Below are positions 9,560 to 19,407 of a DNA stretch of 64,000 bases, one piece after another (within the stretch, counting starts at the first letter, position 1; each line of letters opens with the position of its first letter). This DNA is from Laguncularia racemosa (taxonomy: Eukaryota; Streptophyta; Magnoliopsida; Myrtales; Combretaceae). The notes under the pieces are model-generated. The model worked only from the letters and a program-made list of their open reading frames with translations. It searched no databases and was not told the origin of the DNA. The position numbers and the translations under genes are program-made. The stretch is from contig JBBMOL010000204.1 of assembly GCA_037954665.1 (NCBI GenBank), positions 310,001-374,000 on the forward strand. Direction: 5' to 3'.

Positions 9560-10021
9560 TCAGGTCGGTCCATAGATAACCCATAAGCTGAGTCTGAGAG
9601 AGTTTGTCCATTGCCCTATTGAATATGATAAGTATGCCTGTTGGAAAACACAATACAAGAATAATAGAAAAGAGGTTAATATATAATTAATTCCGGGGTC
9701 GATCTGCTCAAAATGGGCCCTCATCGCCAAGATTTGAAATCCTTTAGTTCTTGCCCCAATGATAGGTCTTGTCAGATTTTTACTCCTATTATCTCCTCGG
9801 GCCTCAAAAAGATTTGTCCTCAAATCTGGAAGATCTAATGCAATGGAGACTTTGTTTTCTCCTAGCAATCCATCTGAAGAAGTATCTCTGCAGAATCCCA
9901 ATATCTGAAATGCTACAGGTGGTGATTGTTTTCTCTCCACCATTTCCAAGATGTATCTCTTCTGCAACACAAATAATGGCCCATTATCCACTAAAGTTGC
10001 CCCTGTATCAACCTGTTCCAC
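9560..10021 (-). pseudogene. NA3 linker fused to integrase tail, reading into the LTR
   Basis: Minus-strand ORF of 153 codons, open across the internal/LTR border at 9791. Residues 12-60 (V-D-N-G-P-L-F-V-L-Q, then L-E-M-x-E-R-K-Q-S-P-P-V-A-F-Q-I-L and the D-G-L-L-G end) match the region between protease and RT, as read in NA8 near 48410-48570. Residues 66-80 (D-L-P-D-L-R-T-N-L-F-E-A-R-G-D) match the integrase C-terminus of the CRM copies (D-L-R-T-N-P-F-Q-E-G). RT, RNase H and the integrase core are thus deleted between two once-distant pieces. The LTR then adds T-R-P-I-I-x-A-R-T-K-G-F-Q, a degenerate form of the CRM tail G-P-I-T-R-x-x-A-K-R-F. Whether it is translated is unknown. Confidence 0.65.
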
Positions 10022-10420
10022 TGAAACCGTTTCCTCTTTTTCTAACTCATCGTATGTTGCTGATCCTCATGGTCTTCTAATGGTTGGCCCAACTGCTCAT
10101 TACCCTTTAAAACCTCTGAAGGTGAACATAACTGTCTCTGAACAGTCTGGCTCTCTAGTGGTTTGCTCGTCTGACTATGATCATCAGGATCCTCTGAAGG
10201 TTGGCACATCGGTGTCTGACAAATTTTATGCTCTAAGGGTTGGCTTGTGTCATTAGAGCCCTCAAGAACCTTTGAAGGTTGGCATACCTGAGTCTACACA
10301 TTTTGGTTCTCTGAAGGTTTGATCATGTGGCTATGATCCTCACAAACCTATGATGGTTGTTTTATTTGTCTTTGCATCTCCTGGACCTCTGATGGTGACA
10401 TAGGGTTCAATACTATACGT
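10022..10420 (-). repeat. NA3 39-bp tandem repeats (13-residue units)
   Basis: Minus-strand continuation of the protease frame. The 39-bp units encode P-L-E-like 13-mers ending E-Q-L-x-x, S-Q-M-S-x or x-H-L-C-S in rotation. They are visible on the plus strand as recurring CTCTGAAGGT or CCTCTGAAGG phrases (10110, 10192, 10270, 10305). Stops have accumulated. The best-preserved sets are in NA7 and NA10. Confidence 0.7.
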
Positions 10421-10853
10421 TTACCATCCTTTTTAAACATATAAGTATTTCTATACCCATCATGTAATACATCCTGTCATACAACTATGGTCTACCAAGT
10501 AATATATGGGATGCACAAAGAGGAAGAATATCACATTCAAGCTCATCATAGTACTTGTCCCCTATACTAAAGGGTACCCTAGCCCTTTTGGTTACACAAA
10601 GACTATCCTGATCATTCAACCAATGTAATGTATAGGGTTTAGGATGTGGGATAGTTTCAAGTTTCAACTTCGATACTAATGATGCAGCTACAATATTAGT
10701 ACAACTACCACCATCAATAATAATTGCGCACAAGTTTCCTTGTACCCTACAAGAAGTATGGAACAAGTTTTCTCTTTGTCCCTCATCAATGGTTTGAAAA
10801 GAAGTCATGTCTCGATGCAATATGTTAGCATAGTGAAACATTTCACTAGACAT
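10421..10853 (-). pseudogene. NA3 stand-alone retropepsin
   Basis: Ty3/Gypsy protease relic. The likely start MSSEMFHYANILHR (ATG at 10853-10851) is followed by R-E-N-L-F-H-T-S-C-R-V-Q-G and the active site I-I-D-G-G-S-C-T-N-I-V. Then come the HWLNDQ block and C-A-S-H-I-L-L-G-R-P at about 10485, after which a stop ends the long ORF. The remaining flap-side part (RNTYMFKKDGKRIVLN) continues to about 10421 in the same direction. The first codons resemble the gag start (MSND) of NA9, as if gag had been removed in frame, leaving its start codon on protease. Confidence 0.8.
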
Positions 10854-11824
10854 GATTGTACTCAAATCCAATAATACAATAATTATCTTCACACTTCCAA
10901 GGTTTAAGTACACAACCAAACCACAAATGAAGTACACTCAACTACTTTCAAGTAGATAGAATTAAATTCAACAACAAGTGTTTAAGTAACTAGTTCAATT
11001 ACTTTTACAATTTAATGATTTGTTTGAATTTTAAATTCCACTACTCAACCTTCCTTTCTTGCTAAAGTTTTACACCCACAATGAGTCTTAATGTGCAGCA
11101 CCTTACACTACACACAACTCCACAAATTTACACCACCACACACACCTCACTCCTACACGGTGGAACCAATTCACGGATAACTCCCATGGCAACAACAACA
11201 AAATGCAATAACAACAAGTATGCTTCCACTTTCCACGGCAAGGATGACAACAAAAAAAATATGCCACTTTCCACAAATGTAATATGAATATCCACAATAG
11301 GCAGCAACTCCAATTTGAATTTCAAACCACTTCACTAATTGCAAGCCTTCTTCAATTGGTAAGTAATGAATTCAAATTCAAATAGCAATCATTAACTCCC
11401 ACAACTTAATTGCATGTGTTTGAACTCAAATAATTCCTTACTAATCAAAACTCAATGCAATCTGCAAATTGTACTCCACCAATTCAGAATTACACAATGG
11501 AAATAAAAACAATAAACTATACATCCTCCTCTACGCCACAACAAGCCACGGTAAGGATTTGGTAAGTTTTTGCAAGTTCCAAAAGTTGTTGAATTAAACA
11601 ACACTTTATGCTTCTGCCCTTCCACGAAAATTAGTGATCATAAAATGATGCAACAACCTTCCCAATCCAACTCCAACAAACAGCAAATTAAATCCCAAGT
11701 CAAGGTAATTTCATAAGCTCAAAACCACAACAATCAACACAATTTGCGGTTTCACTAAATCAACCCTAACTGATGATTAACTCCACGAAATCAAATAAAA
11801 CCAATTCCCTTCTCTCAACATGTG
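10854..11824 (-). other. NA3 leader (non-coding)
   Basis: About 970 bp of untranslated sequence from the primer site to the protease ATG. It is rich in CACAAC on the plus strand. Small ORFs on both strands here are composition artefacts. A gag gene would be expected at this place, and none is present. Confidence 0.7.
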
Positions 11825-11841
11825 CTCTGATACCAAAAAGA
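11825..11841 (-). other. NA3 primer binding site (tRNA-iMet)
   Basis: Plus GCTCTGATACCAAAAAGA, that is minus TGGTATCAGAGC, lying next to the 5' LTR end at 11842. It is an almost ideal plant iMet site. Confidence 0.9.
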
Positions 11842-12882
11842 TGATGTGCCTAATTCCACTAAGAAGCACAATCAAAAGACTTAAGAAAATCAATCTCAAG
11901 TCTAAGCAAAATTGGATCCACAAAGGGCACTTTTCACCTAAACCCTAAGAAAGCTATGATGAAATCCAAATATCCAATGATATAATTAGAATACCACAAT
12001 CATAATATCTTCTAACAACATCCTAATCTCATATAATCCACGCAAATAATCCACAAATGACAAAGAAAACCTTAATTATAAGAATCCCTTTCCAATAGAA
12101 AAGAACACGATTTCAATTGTAGTCTTCAATGATGATCCGAATCAAATTGATAAATACTTCAAATAAACACAAGAATTCGTGAATAGAAATATGTATTTCT
12201 GACCAAGAACTATCTCAATTCAACCCTATATATGACACACTAGAGAAGAAAAGAAATCACAACAAAATGAAATTGATATAACTCACAATTTCAAGATGTT
12301 GCACTCGCCACAATTTCAACTCTTGGGATTCAAATTGATAAGAGTTTGGAACCAAGGTATGAACCCTAATTCTCACGTGAAATGTAGTGTTTAATCTGCA
12401 AAATGATAAGCTCCTCAAACCCTCTCTTAAGCAAGTATTTATACTTGCTACTCTTAAGGTTAAAAAGTGCTCAAAATTACAAGTTTGCCACTTTTAAGGT
12501 AGCTAGCCCTAAATGAAAATTACAAGGAAATAAAAGTGTCCCAAAACCAAATACAACCAAAAATAGTTCATAAAAGAAGAAATATATAAAAGAAATGGTC
12601 TTCAAGATGCCGGTCTTCTATAGGATCCATCGGCCCAGCTCATCGCTGGTTCAGGTCGGTCCATGGATAACCCACAAGTTGAGTCTGAGAGAGTTTGTCC
12701 ATTACCCCATAGAATATGATAAGTGTGCCTGTTGGAAAATAAATACAAGAATAATAGAAAAGAGGTTAATATATAATTAATTCCGGGGTCGATCTAGCTC
12801 AAAATGGGCCCTCATTGCCAAGATTTGAAATCCTTTAGTTCTTGCCCCAATGATAGGTCTTGTCGGATTTTTACTCCTATCA
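11842..12882 (-). repeat. NA3 5' LTR, 1041 bp
   Basis: TGATGTGCCTAATTCC to ACTCCTATCA, followed by the duplication GTTCT (12883-12887). It preserves the empty target of the solo CRM LTR. TATA palindrome near 12430-12450. Confidence 0.92.
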
Positions 12883-12887
12883 GTTCT

Positions 12888-12963
12888 TGTGATAGGTCCA
12901 GGTGGCACTTCAAGAGGATCTACATTCCTTCTTTTGGCTTGGCTCCCATTATGGTTCTCATCA
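12888..12963 (-). repeat. CRM LTR-1, remaining 76 bp
   Basis: Continuation of LTR-1 after NA3, ending GGTTCTCATCA. On the minus strand the LTR therefore starts TGATGAGAACC. It is translated as part of pol: NDEN...NVDPLEVPPGPITR. Polypurine tract at 12964-12982 (minus CTTTTCAAGAGGGGGCGAA). Confidence 0.85.
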
Positions 12964-13649
12964 TTCGCCCCCTCTTGAAAAGGATTTGTCCTCAAATCGT
13001 CGCCTGCATCAAAAGGACTCAAATCAGTAACATTAAATGTAGCACTTACTTGATACTCACCGGGTAAATCTATCTTGTATGCATTATCATTGATGCGCTC
13101 AAGAATTTGAAATGGTCCATCGCCTCTAGGAAGTAGTTTAGATCGACGCTGCACAGGAAACCGCTCTTTGCGCATGTGAACCCAAACCCAGTCTCCAGGT
13201 TCAAAGACAGCTTGTCGACGACCCTTGTTGGCTTGTTTCACATACTGCTCTGTTCTTCGCTCAATGTTTAGCCTTGCCTTCTCATGGATCTGTTTAACAA
13301 ATTCTGCTTTCTTCTTGCCATCTAGATTAACATACTCAAAAATAGGTAAAGGTGATAAATCCAAAGGAGTTAGTAGATTAAAACCATACACAATTTCAAA
13401 AGGAGTAAACTTAGTAGCAAAATGCATTGTGCGATTATAGGCAAATTCAACATGCGGCAAACAATTCTCCCAACTTTTAATGTTCTTTTTAATGACAGCC
13501 CTCAACAAAGTAGATAAAGTTCGATTTACTACCTCAGTTTGACCATCAGTCTATGGATGACAAGTAGTAGAAAACAATAACTTTGTTCCTAACTTAACCC
13601 ATAAGGTCTTCCAAAAGTAGCTCAAGAACTTAGCATCTTTATCTAATAT

Positions 13650-13809
13650 GATTGTTCTAGGCATACCATGTAATCTCACAACTTCCCTAATGAACAAAGT
13701 AGCAATATCGCAAGCATCATCTGTTTTGTGACAAGGAATGAAATGTGCCATTTTAGAGAATCTATCCACGACTTCAAAAATAGATTGTTCTAGGCATACC
13801 ATGTAATCC
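13650..13809. repeat. 25-bp duplication at an RT/integrase deletion junction
   Basis: ATTGTTCTAGGCATACCATG followed by TAATC occurs at about 13650-13674, in its proper integrase place, and again at about 13784-13808, exactly where RT sequence (…PIPRLDG) is joined to integrase sequence. It reads as templated filler from end joining. Confidence 0.8.
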
Positions 13810-13810
13810 A

Positions 13811-14490
13811 TCTAAGCGAGGAATGGGATGATGATACTTTACCATGAAGTTGTTGATGACGCGGCAGTCAACATACATTCTCCATGACCCATCCTTCTTA
13901 GGCACCAAAATCACAGGCACTGCAAATGGACTCATGCTTTCTCTCACGTACCCCTTCTCCATTAATTCATTTACCTGCCTTTGGAGTTCCTTTGTCTCCT
14001 CTGGATTGCTCCTATAAGTCGGTTTGTTTGGAATCGATGCTCCGGATACAAGGTCAATCTGGTGCTCAATACCATGAATAGGTGGTAATCCCTTTGGAAT
14101 CTCCTCAGGGAAGACATCTTCAAGGTCCTGCACAATAGACACAACCACACTAGGCAAAGAGTTAAATAGTTCGTTAGTATTCAAACAAGTTTCCTTAAAA
14201 ACCAGCAACAACATAGGTTGCTTCATCACTAACGCTCTCCTCACTACACTCGCTCTTGCCACACAACTCTCCTTTTGCAAAGCTGCACTCTCCTTTTCAC
14301 TCACCACCAAAGTTTATCCCCCTTCAACTTGGTCTCTTACACACTTTCCAGCCTTCCTCTCTTTTTCCTTTTGATATCGACTTTTGTATTCCTTTTCTTT
14401 CTCGTTGTCTTTTGCTCTCTCACTCTCCCTCTGTTTTTCACTTACCTTATATTTTGCAAAAGACTGTTGCAGTTGCAACTGATCCTCATA
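13811..14490 (-). pseudogene. CRM protease-RT linker and RT N-terminus (copy 1)
   Basis: Minus-strand ORF starting within a basic, Glu/Lys-rich linker (V-S-E-K-E-S-A-A-L-Q-K). It passes V-F-P-E-E-I-P-K-G-L-P-P-I-H-G-I-E-H-Q-I-D and the RT fingers motif V-P-K-K-D-G-S-W-R-M to P-I-P-R-L-D. It ends before RT motif A, so no catalytic Asp is present. After the junction it reads L-H-G-M-P-R-T-I from the duplicated integrase segment. Normally about 1.5-2 kb of RT, RNase H and integrase N-terminus would follow. It cannot give active RT. Confidence 0.85.
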
Positions 14491-14493
14491 CAC

Positions 14494-14845
14494 CTATTTA
14501 GGCGTTAAAGGTTTAAGATTAAAGCTTTTCCCTTGGTGAAAAAGCGTATACTTATTAGAAAAGCCATCATGAACAACCTTCCTATCAAATTGCCATGGCC
14601 TCCCCAACAACACATGACACGCTTGCATTGGCACTACATCACATAACACCTCATCCTCATACCTACCAATGCAAAAAATAATCAAGGCTTGCTTACTCAC
14701 CTTAGTCTCGCCACTATAATTCAACCACTGCAATTTATATGGACTAGGGTGTTTAGTAGTCTTGAGTCCCAGCCTCTCAACAATAAAGTTACTCACCACA
14801 TTAGTGCAACTTCCTCCATCAATGATCAAACTCCAAATATGATCA
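14494..14845 (-). pseudogene. CRM retropepsin (copy 1), N-terminus lost
   Basis: The ORF begins at the active site I-I-D-G-G-S-C-T-N-V-V-S-N-F-I and continues with the H-P-S-P-Y-K-L-Q-W-L block and C-H-V-L-L-G-R-P-W-Q-F-D-R-K-V-V-H-D-G-F. It is nearly the same as copy 2 (17806-18324). The upstream protease and all of gag are replaced at about 14846 by a piece of CRM LTR (CGTCAACCCGTGATG). Confidence 0.85.
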
Positions 14846-15109
14846 CGTCAACCCGTGATGAAACCCAATACCAATACGTTCGGAATTCGTTGCCTAAGAT
14901 GCCCAAACACCTAAAGTGGAAACCGTGACTCGTTGTCTATAAGCAAGACAAGAACCTTGGTATAAAATGAAGACGCCACAATCGGGATGAAAGACCGATT
15001 GATAAGTCGGGATGAACGCCACGGAAATTAATCCGATAAGTTCGATTTAGTTCTTGAAGAACCAAGAGAGGTGCCTCTTAAAAGTGTTTAATGTTCAAAG
15101 ATGTAAAAT
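14846..15109 (-). repeat. CRM LTR fragment inside the internal region
   Basis: Matches the first part of LTR-2 (from CACGCCAACCCGTGACG to GATGTAAATTCTT) but lacks both LTR ends. It is joined on the left to protease and on the right to leader through the short shared stretch TTCT. This shows illegitimate recombination within the array. Confidence 0.8.
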
Positions 15110-15381
15110 TCTTCTCAATTCTCTTGGAACTAACTCGAACTACACCAATTTCCTTCAGTAGAATTCAAAACAACTCTAGGGTTCGTAAATTTTCTTCTAT
15201 TTTTCTATCCGAATTTTTTATTTTTTTATCAATCGCCTAGTCGATATTACACTATCAAAAGACAATCAATACTACGAAATTGAATACGATAATTGATATG
15301 AACGATTGGAGTTAGGGTTTTTGATATTACCTTCCTCAACCAAACTTGATGTTTTCACAAACCTAAGCTCTGATACCAAAC
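15110..15381 (-). other. CRM leader fragment and primer site
   Basis: Leader sequence (TTCTCAATTCTCTTGGAACTAAC and following), as at 19552-19865, then the primer site, plus AGCTCTGATACCAAAC (15366-15381), directly next to LTR-2. Confidence 0.85.
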
Positions 15382-16231
15382 TGATACGAACCACGCCAAC
15401 CCGTGACGAAACCCAATACCAATACGTTCGGAATTCGTTGCCTAAGACGCCTAAACACCTAAAGTGGAAACTGTGACCCATTGTCTATAAGCGAGACAAG
15501 AACCTTGGTATAAAATGAAGACGCCACAATCGGGATGAAAGACCAATTGATAAGTCGGGATGAACGCCACGGAAATTAATCCGATAAGTTCGATTTAGTT
15601 CTTGAAGAACCAAGAGAGGTGCCTCTCAAAAGTGTTTAATGTCTAAAGATGTAAATTCTGAGTTGTTCTAAACCCTAGGAGCTTTTATACTAGGGTTACA
15701 ATTCGTGAAAAACAAGTCCAAAATGACGTAGCTTAGATAAGTTGTGTAAAAACACAAAAACAGAACAAGCTGGCCGGTAGGGGATACACGGCCGTGTACA
15801 CAACCGTGTACTTTGGCCGTGTACTTTTCTGTGCATATTCTGGTCACATACACGACCGTGTACTTCTGGTCGTGTATCTTTTTGTGGATTTGCTTCTCTC
15901 CATACACGGCCGTGCCTTTTAGCCGTGTGTCTAGCCGTGTATGATTCTATGCAATCTTGGAATTCCTACATGGCCGTGCCTTGAACATACACGCCCTCTT
16001 CAACCCGTGTCTGGTGTGACTTGAATAAAAGCAAGGGTCTTCCCATGGTTGTTCCAATCTGTTCCAACTTCATGATTGCTCCAATCCTTTCCGGCTTCAT
16101 GGACAACCTTTATCAACCCGTTAAGTGCTTCCTTGAATCGTTTCGCTTGATTTCTTGTGATCGGTCCAGGCGGCACTTCAAGAGGATCCACATTTCTTCT
16201 CCCGGCTTGGCTCTCATCATGGATCTCATCA
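15382..16231 (-). repeat. CRM LTR-2, 850 bp
   Basis: TGATACGAACCACGCC to GGATCTCATCA. It serves as 3' LTR for integrase copy 2 on its right and sits beside a primer site on its left, so it is shared by two internal regions. The TATA region is 15671-15697: AACCCTAG and CTAGGGTT arms around GAGCTTTTATA (minus TATAAAAGCTC). Palindrome array at 15785-15980. Confidence 0.92.
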
Positions 16232-17060
16232 TTGCCTGCATCAAATGGACTCAGATCAATAACATAAAATGTGACACTTACTGGATACCCACCTGGTAAA
16301 TTTTTCTTGTAGGCATTATCATTGATTTTCTCAAGCATTGGAAATGGACCGTCTTCCCTAGGGTTCAACTTGGATCTCCTCTGCAATGGAAAACTCTCCT
16401 TGCGAAAATGCACCCAAGCCCAATCTCCAGGCTGAAAAATCTTGGGTCTCCTGTCCTTGTTCACTCTTGAAGCGACCCTGGCATTTTGTTTTACAATCTT
16501 AATCTTTACCTGTGCTTGTAGCTTCCTCACGAAATCTGCCTTAGAATCAGCATCAAAACTCACAGACTTGTTAAGTGGCAATGGCAATAAATAAATAGGA
16601 ACCAATGGGTTAAAACCATACACAATCTCAAATGGTGAACAATGAGTAGTGCTATATAAAACCCTGTTATATGCAAACTCCACAAATGGTAGACAATCCT
16701 TCCAAGTCCTAATGTTCTTCTCTATGATTGCTCCTAACAATTGAATTAAAGTCCTATTAACCACATCAATTTGCCCATCAATTTGTGGGTGACAGATAGT
16801 TGAAAACATCCGTTTAGTTCCCAACCTTTCCCACAATACTCTCCAAAAATGACTAAAAAATTTCTCATCTCGATCACTAACAATGCTTCTAGGTATACCA
16901 TGCGGACACACTACCTTTCTAAAGAACAAATCAACAATGTGTATAGCATCATCAGTTTTATGACAAGGAAAGAAATGAACCATTTTAGAAATCCTATCCA
17001 CAACCACAAAAATAGAATCTCGACCATGCCTAGGCCTAGATAATCCTAACACAAAATCTA
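16000..17060 (-). pseudogene. CRM integrase (copy 2), 350-codon ORF reading into LTR-2
   Basis: The ORF runs from S-R-P-R-H-G-R-D-S-I-F-V-V-V-D-R (first catalytic Asp) through I-V-S-D-R-D-E-K-F (second Asp) to H-P-Q-I-D-G-Q-I-D-V-V-N-R-T-L. There the expected catalytic Glu (Q-T-E-V-V-N) reads Asp. It continues V-E-F-A-Y-N-R, P-G-D-W-A-W-V-H-F-R-K-E and the G-P-F-P-M-L-E-K-I-N-D-N-A-Y-K block, then D-L-S-P-F-D-A-G. It enters LTR-2 at 16231 to finish with P-L-E-V-P-P-G-P-I-T-R and a basic tail. The ORF lacks stops but is probably inactive, because of the Glu-to-Asp change and the missing zinc-binding N-terminus. Confidence 0.87.
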
Positions 17061-17805
17061 TGGAAATGTTTACCTATGGCTCATGAGGAATGACACTATA
17101 CTCATATAACCCTTCTAAGAAGACATCTAAACGATGAGTGGGATGACGATACTTTACCGTAATGTTATTGATGGCGCAGCAGTCAACACACATTCTCCAT
17201 GTCCCATCCTTCTTAGGCACCGAAATCACAAGCACTGCACATGGACTCATGCTTTGGAGTTCCTTTGTCTCCTCCGGATTGCTCCTGTAAGCTGGCTTGT
17301 TTGGAATCGATGCTCCGGGTACACGGTCAATCTGGTGCTCAATACCACGAATAGGTGGTAATCCCTTTGGAATCTCCTCAGGAAAGACATCTTCAAAGTC
17401 CTGCACAAGAGACACAACCACACTAGGCAAAGAATTAGATAGTTCGTTAGTGCTCAAACATGTTTCTTTAAAAACCAGCAACAACATAGGCTGCCTCATC
17501 ACTAACGCTCTCCTTACTACGCTCGCTCTTGCCACAAAACTCTCCTTTTGCAAGGCTGCCCTCTCCTTTTCACTCACCACCAAAGTTGATCCCCCTTCAA
17601 CTTGGCCTCTCACACTCTTTCCAGCCTTCCTCTCCTTTTCCTTTTGATCTTGACTATTATATTCCTTTTTCTTCTCATTGTCTTTTGCTCTCTCACCCTC
17701 ACTCTACTTTTCACTCACCTTTTGTTTTGCAAAAGACTATTGTAGCCGCAACTGGTCGTCATACACTTGTTTGGGTGTTAACGGTTTAAGATTAAAGCTT
17801 TTCCC
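17061..17805 (-). pseudogene. CRM protease-RT linker and RT N-terminus (copy 2)
   Basis: From about 17805 to 17614 lies a Lys/Glu-rich linker with stops. The ORF from 17613 follows the same course as copy 1: V-S-E-K-E-R-A-A-L-Q-K, D-V-F-P-E-E-I-P-K-G-L-P-P-I-R-G, N-P-E-E-T-K-E-L-Q. It then jumps to S-M-S-P-C-A, missing 14 residues (R-Q-V-N-E-L-M-E-K-G-Y-V-R-E in copy 1), a 42-bp in-frame loss. After V-P-K-K-D-G-T-W-R-M and H-R-L-D it passes straight into E-G-L-Y-x-x-S-V-I-P-H-E-P, the end of the integrase zinc region. RT motifs A-E and RNase H are gone. Confidence 0.83.
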
Positions 17806-19407
17806 TTAGTGAACAAGCGTATAATTGTTAGAAAAGCCATCATGAACAACCTTCCTATTAAATTGCCACGGCCTCCCCAACAACACATGACATGCTTGCA
17901 TTGGCACTACATCACATAACACCTCATCCTCATACCTTCCAATGCGAAAACCAATCAATGCTTGCTTACTTACCTTAGTCTTTCCACTATCATTCAACCA
18001 TTGCAATTTATATGGACTAGGGTGTCTAACAGTTTTGAGCCCTAGCCTCTCAACAATAAAATTACTCACTACATTGGTGCAACTCCCTCCATCAATGATC
18101 AAACTGCAAATGTGATCTCCTAGATAACATCTAGTATGAAATATATTCTCTCTTTGCACCTCCTCTTCTTCCTTCACCTGCACATTCAACGCTAGCTTCA
18201 CTACTGCCACTAGCCTTCCCATTGCAGGCTCCTCATCATCACTAGCATCCTCTAATGGAGGCATATCATCTTCTTCACTATCCCCCTCAGTCTCATACTC
18301 TCCATCATCACGTAAAATCATCATACGCCTATTTGGACATTGACTAGCAATATGGCCTCTACCTTGGCATTTAAAGCATCTAATGTCACGATTTCCAGAA
18401 GTAGAAGATTCAAGGTTACCTTGGTTACCAGGAGCAGAACCCGCTTACCTCAGCTCCCCTTTTGGTTTGGTGGGTAAAGGCTTTTCTTCTTTCTTCCATT
18501 GGTTGGTCTTCCAAGTGGATGAACCATTACCCTGTGGAAACCGTGCATTACTACTACCTTTCCTCTTGTGCTGGTTGTCAACCTTTATAGCCATGTGAAC
18601 CATATCCACCAATTCTACATAATGTTGCAATTCAACCACATTTTGGATTTCTCTATTCAACCCAGCAAGAAACCTAGCCATTGTAGCCTCTCTATCCTTC
18701 TCTACATTCGCCCTAATCATAGTGACTTCCATCTCCTTGAAATACTCATCTACACTTCGGCTTCCCTGCCTCAGAGTTTGCAACTTGTTGTGCAATTCAC
18801 GATAGTAATACGCAGGCACAAACTGCTTCTTCATCACTCTTTTCATCTCTTCCCAAGACTCAATAGGTGGCTTGCCACTCCTTCTCCTATTCAACATTAG
18901 TTGATCCCACCACACTACAGCATAATCCGAAAACTCAATGGCAGCAAGTTTTACTTTCTTTCTCCCACTATAGTTGTGACAATCAAACACCATCTCCACC
19001 TTTTTCTCCCACTCTAAGTACGCCTCGGGATCATTCTTCCCTTGGAAAGGAGGAATCTTCATCTTTATGCTACTTAATTGATCATCCTCTCTATTCCTAT
19101 CTCCTCTATCTTCCCAATCCCTAGTTCCTCTATTCCGACCAGTATATCCTCTATAACTCCCGACAGAAGGCTCATCAAAGTCATCATCCGACATTTCATC
19201 TCCACCCCTCGGTACTCTCCTAGAACGACTCTCCCTCTTACGTCCTTGGAATACATTTGTGGATTGCTCTAGTCTTTGCTCTACCGTCTCATGAATTTGT
19301 TCCATTCCCTCTTGGAACATCCTCTTCATCTCACCCCTCAATGCCTCAATTACTAACCTAGCATCAAACCTTCCCCTCTCACCTTTAGGAGAATGTTGTC
19401 TCGACAT
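17806..19407 (-). pseudogene. CRM gag-protease (copy 2), one in-frame stop
   Basis: Likely start MSRQHSPKGERGRF (ATG at 19407). Gag core: M-K-I-P-P-F-Q-G-K-N-D-P-E-A-Y-L-E-W-E-K to Y-Y-R-E-L-H-N-K-L-Q-T-L-R-Q-G (retrotransposon gag family). After P-K-G-E-L-R comes a single TAA near 18445-18450. The same frame then gives the zinc knuckle C-F-K-C-Q-G-R-G-H-I-A-S-Q-C (CX2CX4HX4C), an acidic spacer and retropepsin with R-E-N-I-F-H-T-R-C and L-I-I-D-G-G-S-C-T-N-V-V. Gag and pol thus share one frame, as is common in chromoviruses. It is the best-kept gag in the window. Zinc knuckles bind the element RNA. Confidence 0.88.

Larger units (their letters stand above)
7746..9791 (-). repeat. NA3 3' LTR, interrupted by a solo CRM LTR
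   Basis: Pieces 7746-7926 and 8932-9791 add up to 1041 bp, equal to the 5' LTR. The outer end TGATGTGC is intact. The inner end is CCTATTA, so the terminal CA has mutated to TA. The TATA palindrome is at 9339-9358. The polypurine tract follows on the minus strand (plus TCTCCTCGGGCCTC, 9792-9805). Confidence 0.9.
7746..12882 (-). mobile_element. NA3, complete P-type non-autonomous element, 5137 bp
   Basis: A complete minus-strand LTR element: 5' LTR 11842-12882, primer site 11825-11841, leader, protease, 39-bp repeats, linker and integrase tail, polypurine tract, 3' LTR 7746-9791. The duplication GTTCT is at 7741-7745 and 12883-12887. Both LTRs measure 1041 bp once the solo LTR and its duplication are subtracted. 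It landed in CRM LTR-1. The intact site is visible at about 25840-25850 in LTR-4. The internal region is only about 2 kb and has no gag, RT, RNase H or integrase core. Confidence 0.92.
12888..13810 (-). pseudogene. CRM integrase (copy 1), core to C-terminal tail
   Basis: Integrase joins element DNA to the chromosome. The first part (13811-13551) has V-V-D-R-F-S-K-M-A-H-F, giving the first catalytic Asp, then L-D-K-D-A-K-F with the second. The third motif reads H-P-stop-T-D-G-Q-T-E-V-V-N-R-T-L near 13550-13510: the Glu is kept but a Gln codon has become TAG. From 13508 a long ORF runs through V-E-F-A-Y-N-R, the GPY-like block (P-R-G-D-G-P-F-Q-I-L-E-R-I-N-D-N-A-Y-K-I) and D-L-S-P-F-D-A-G-D-D-L-R-T-N-P-F-Q. 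It crosses the polypurine tract into the LTR (P-L-E-V-P-P-G-P-I-T-R) and finally into NA3. The N-terminal zinc region is missing. It is more diverged from copy 2 than the proteases are from each other, which suggests another subfamily. Confidence 0.85.
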
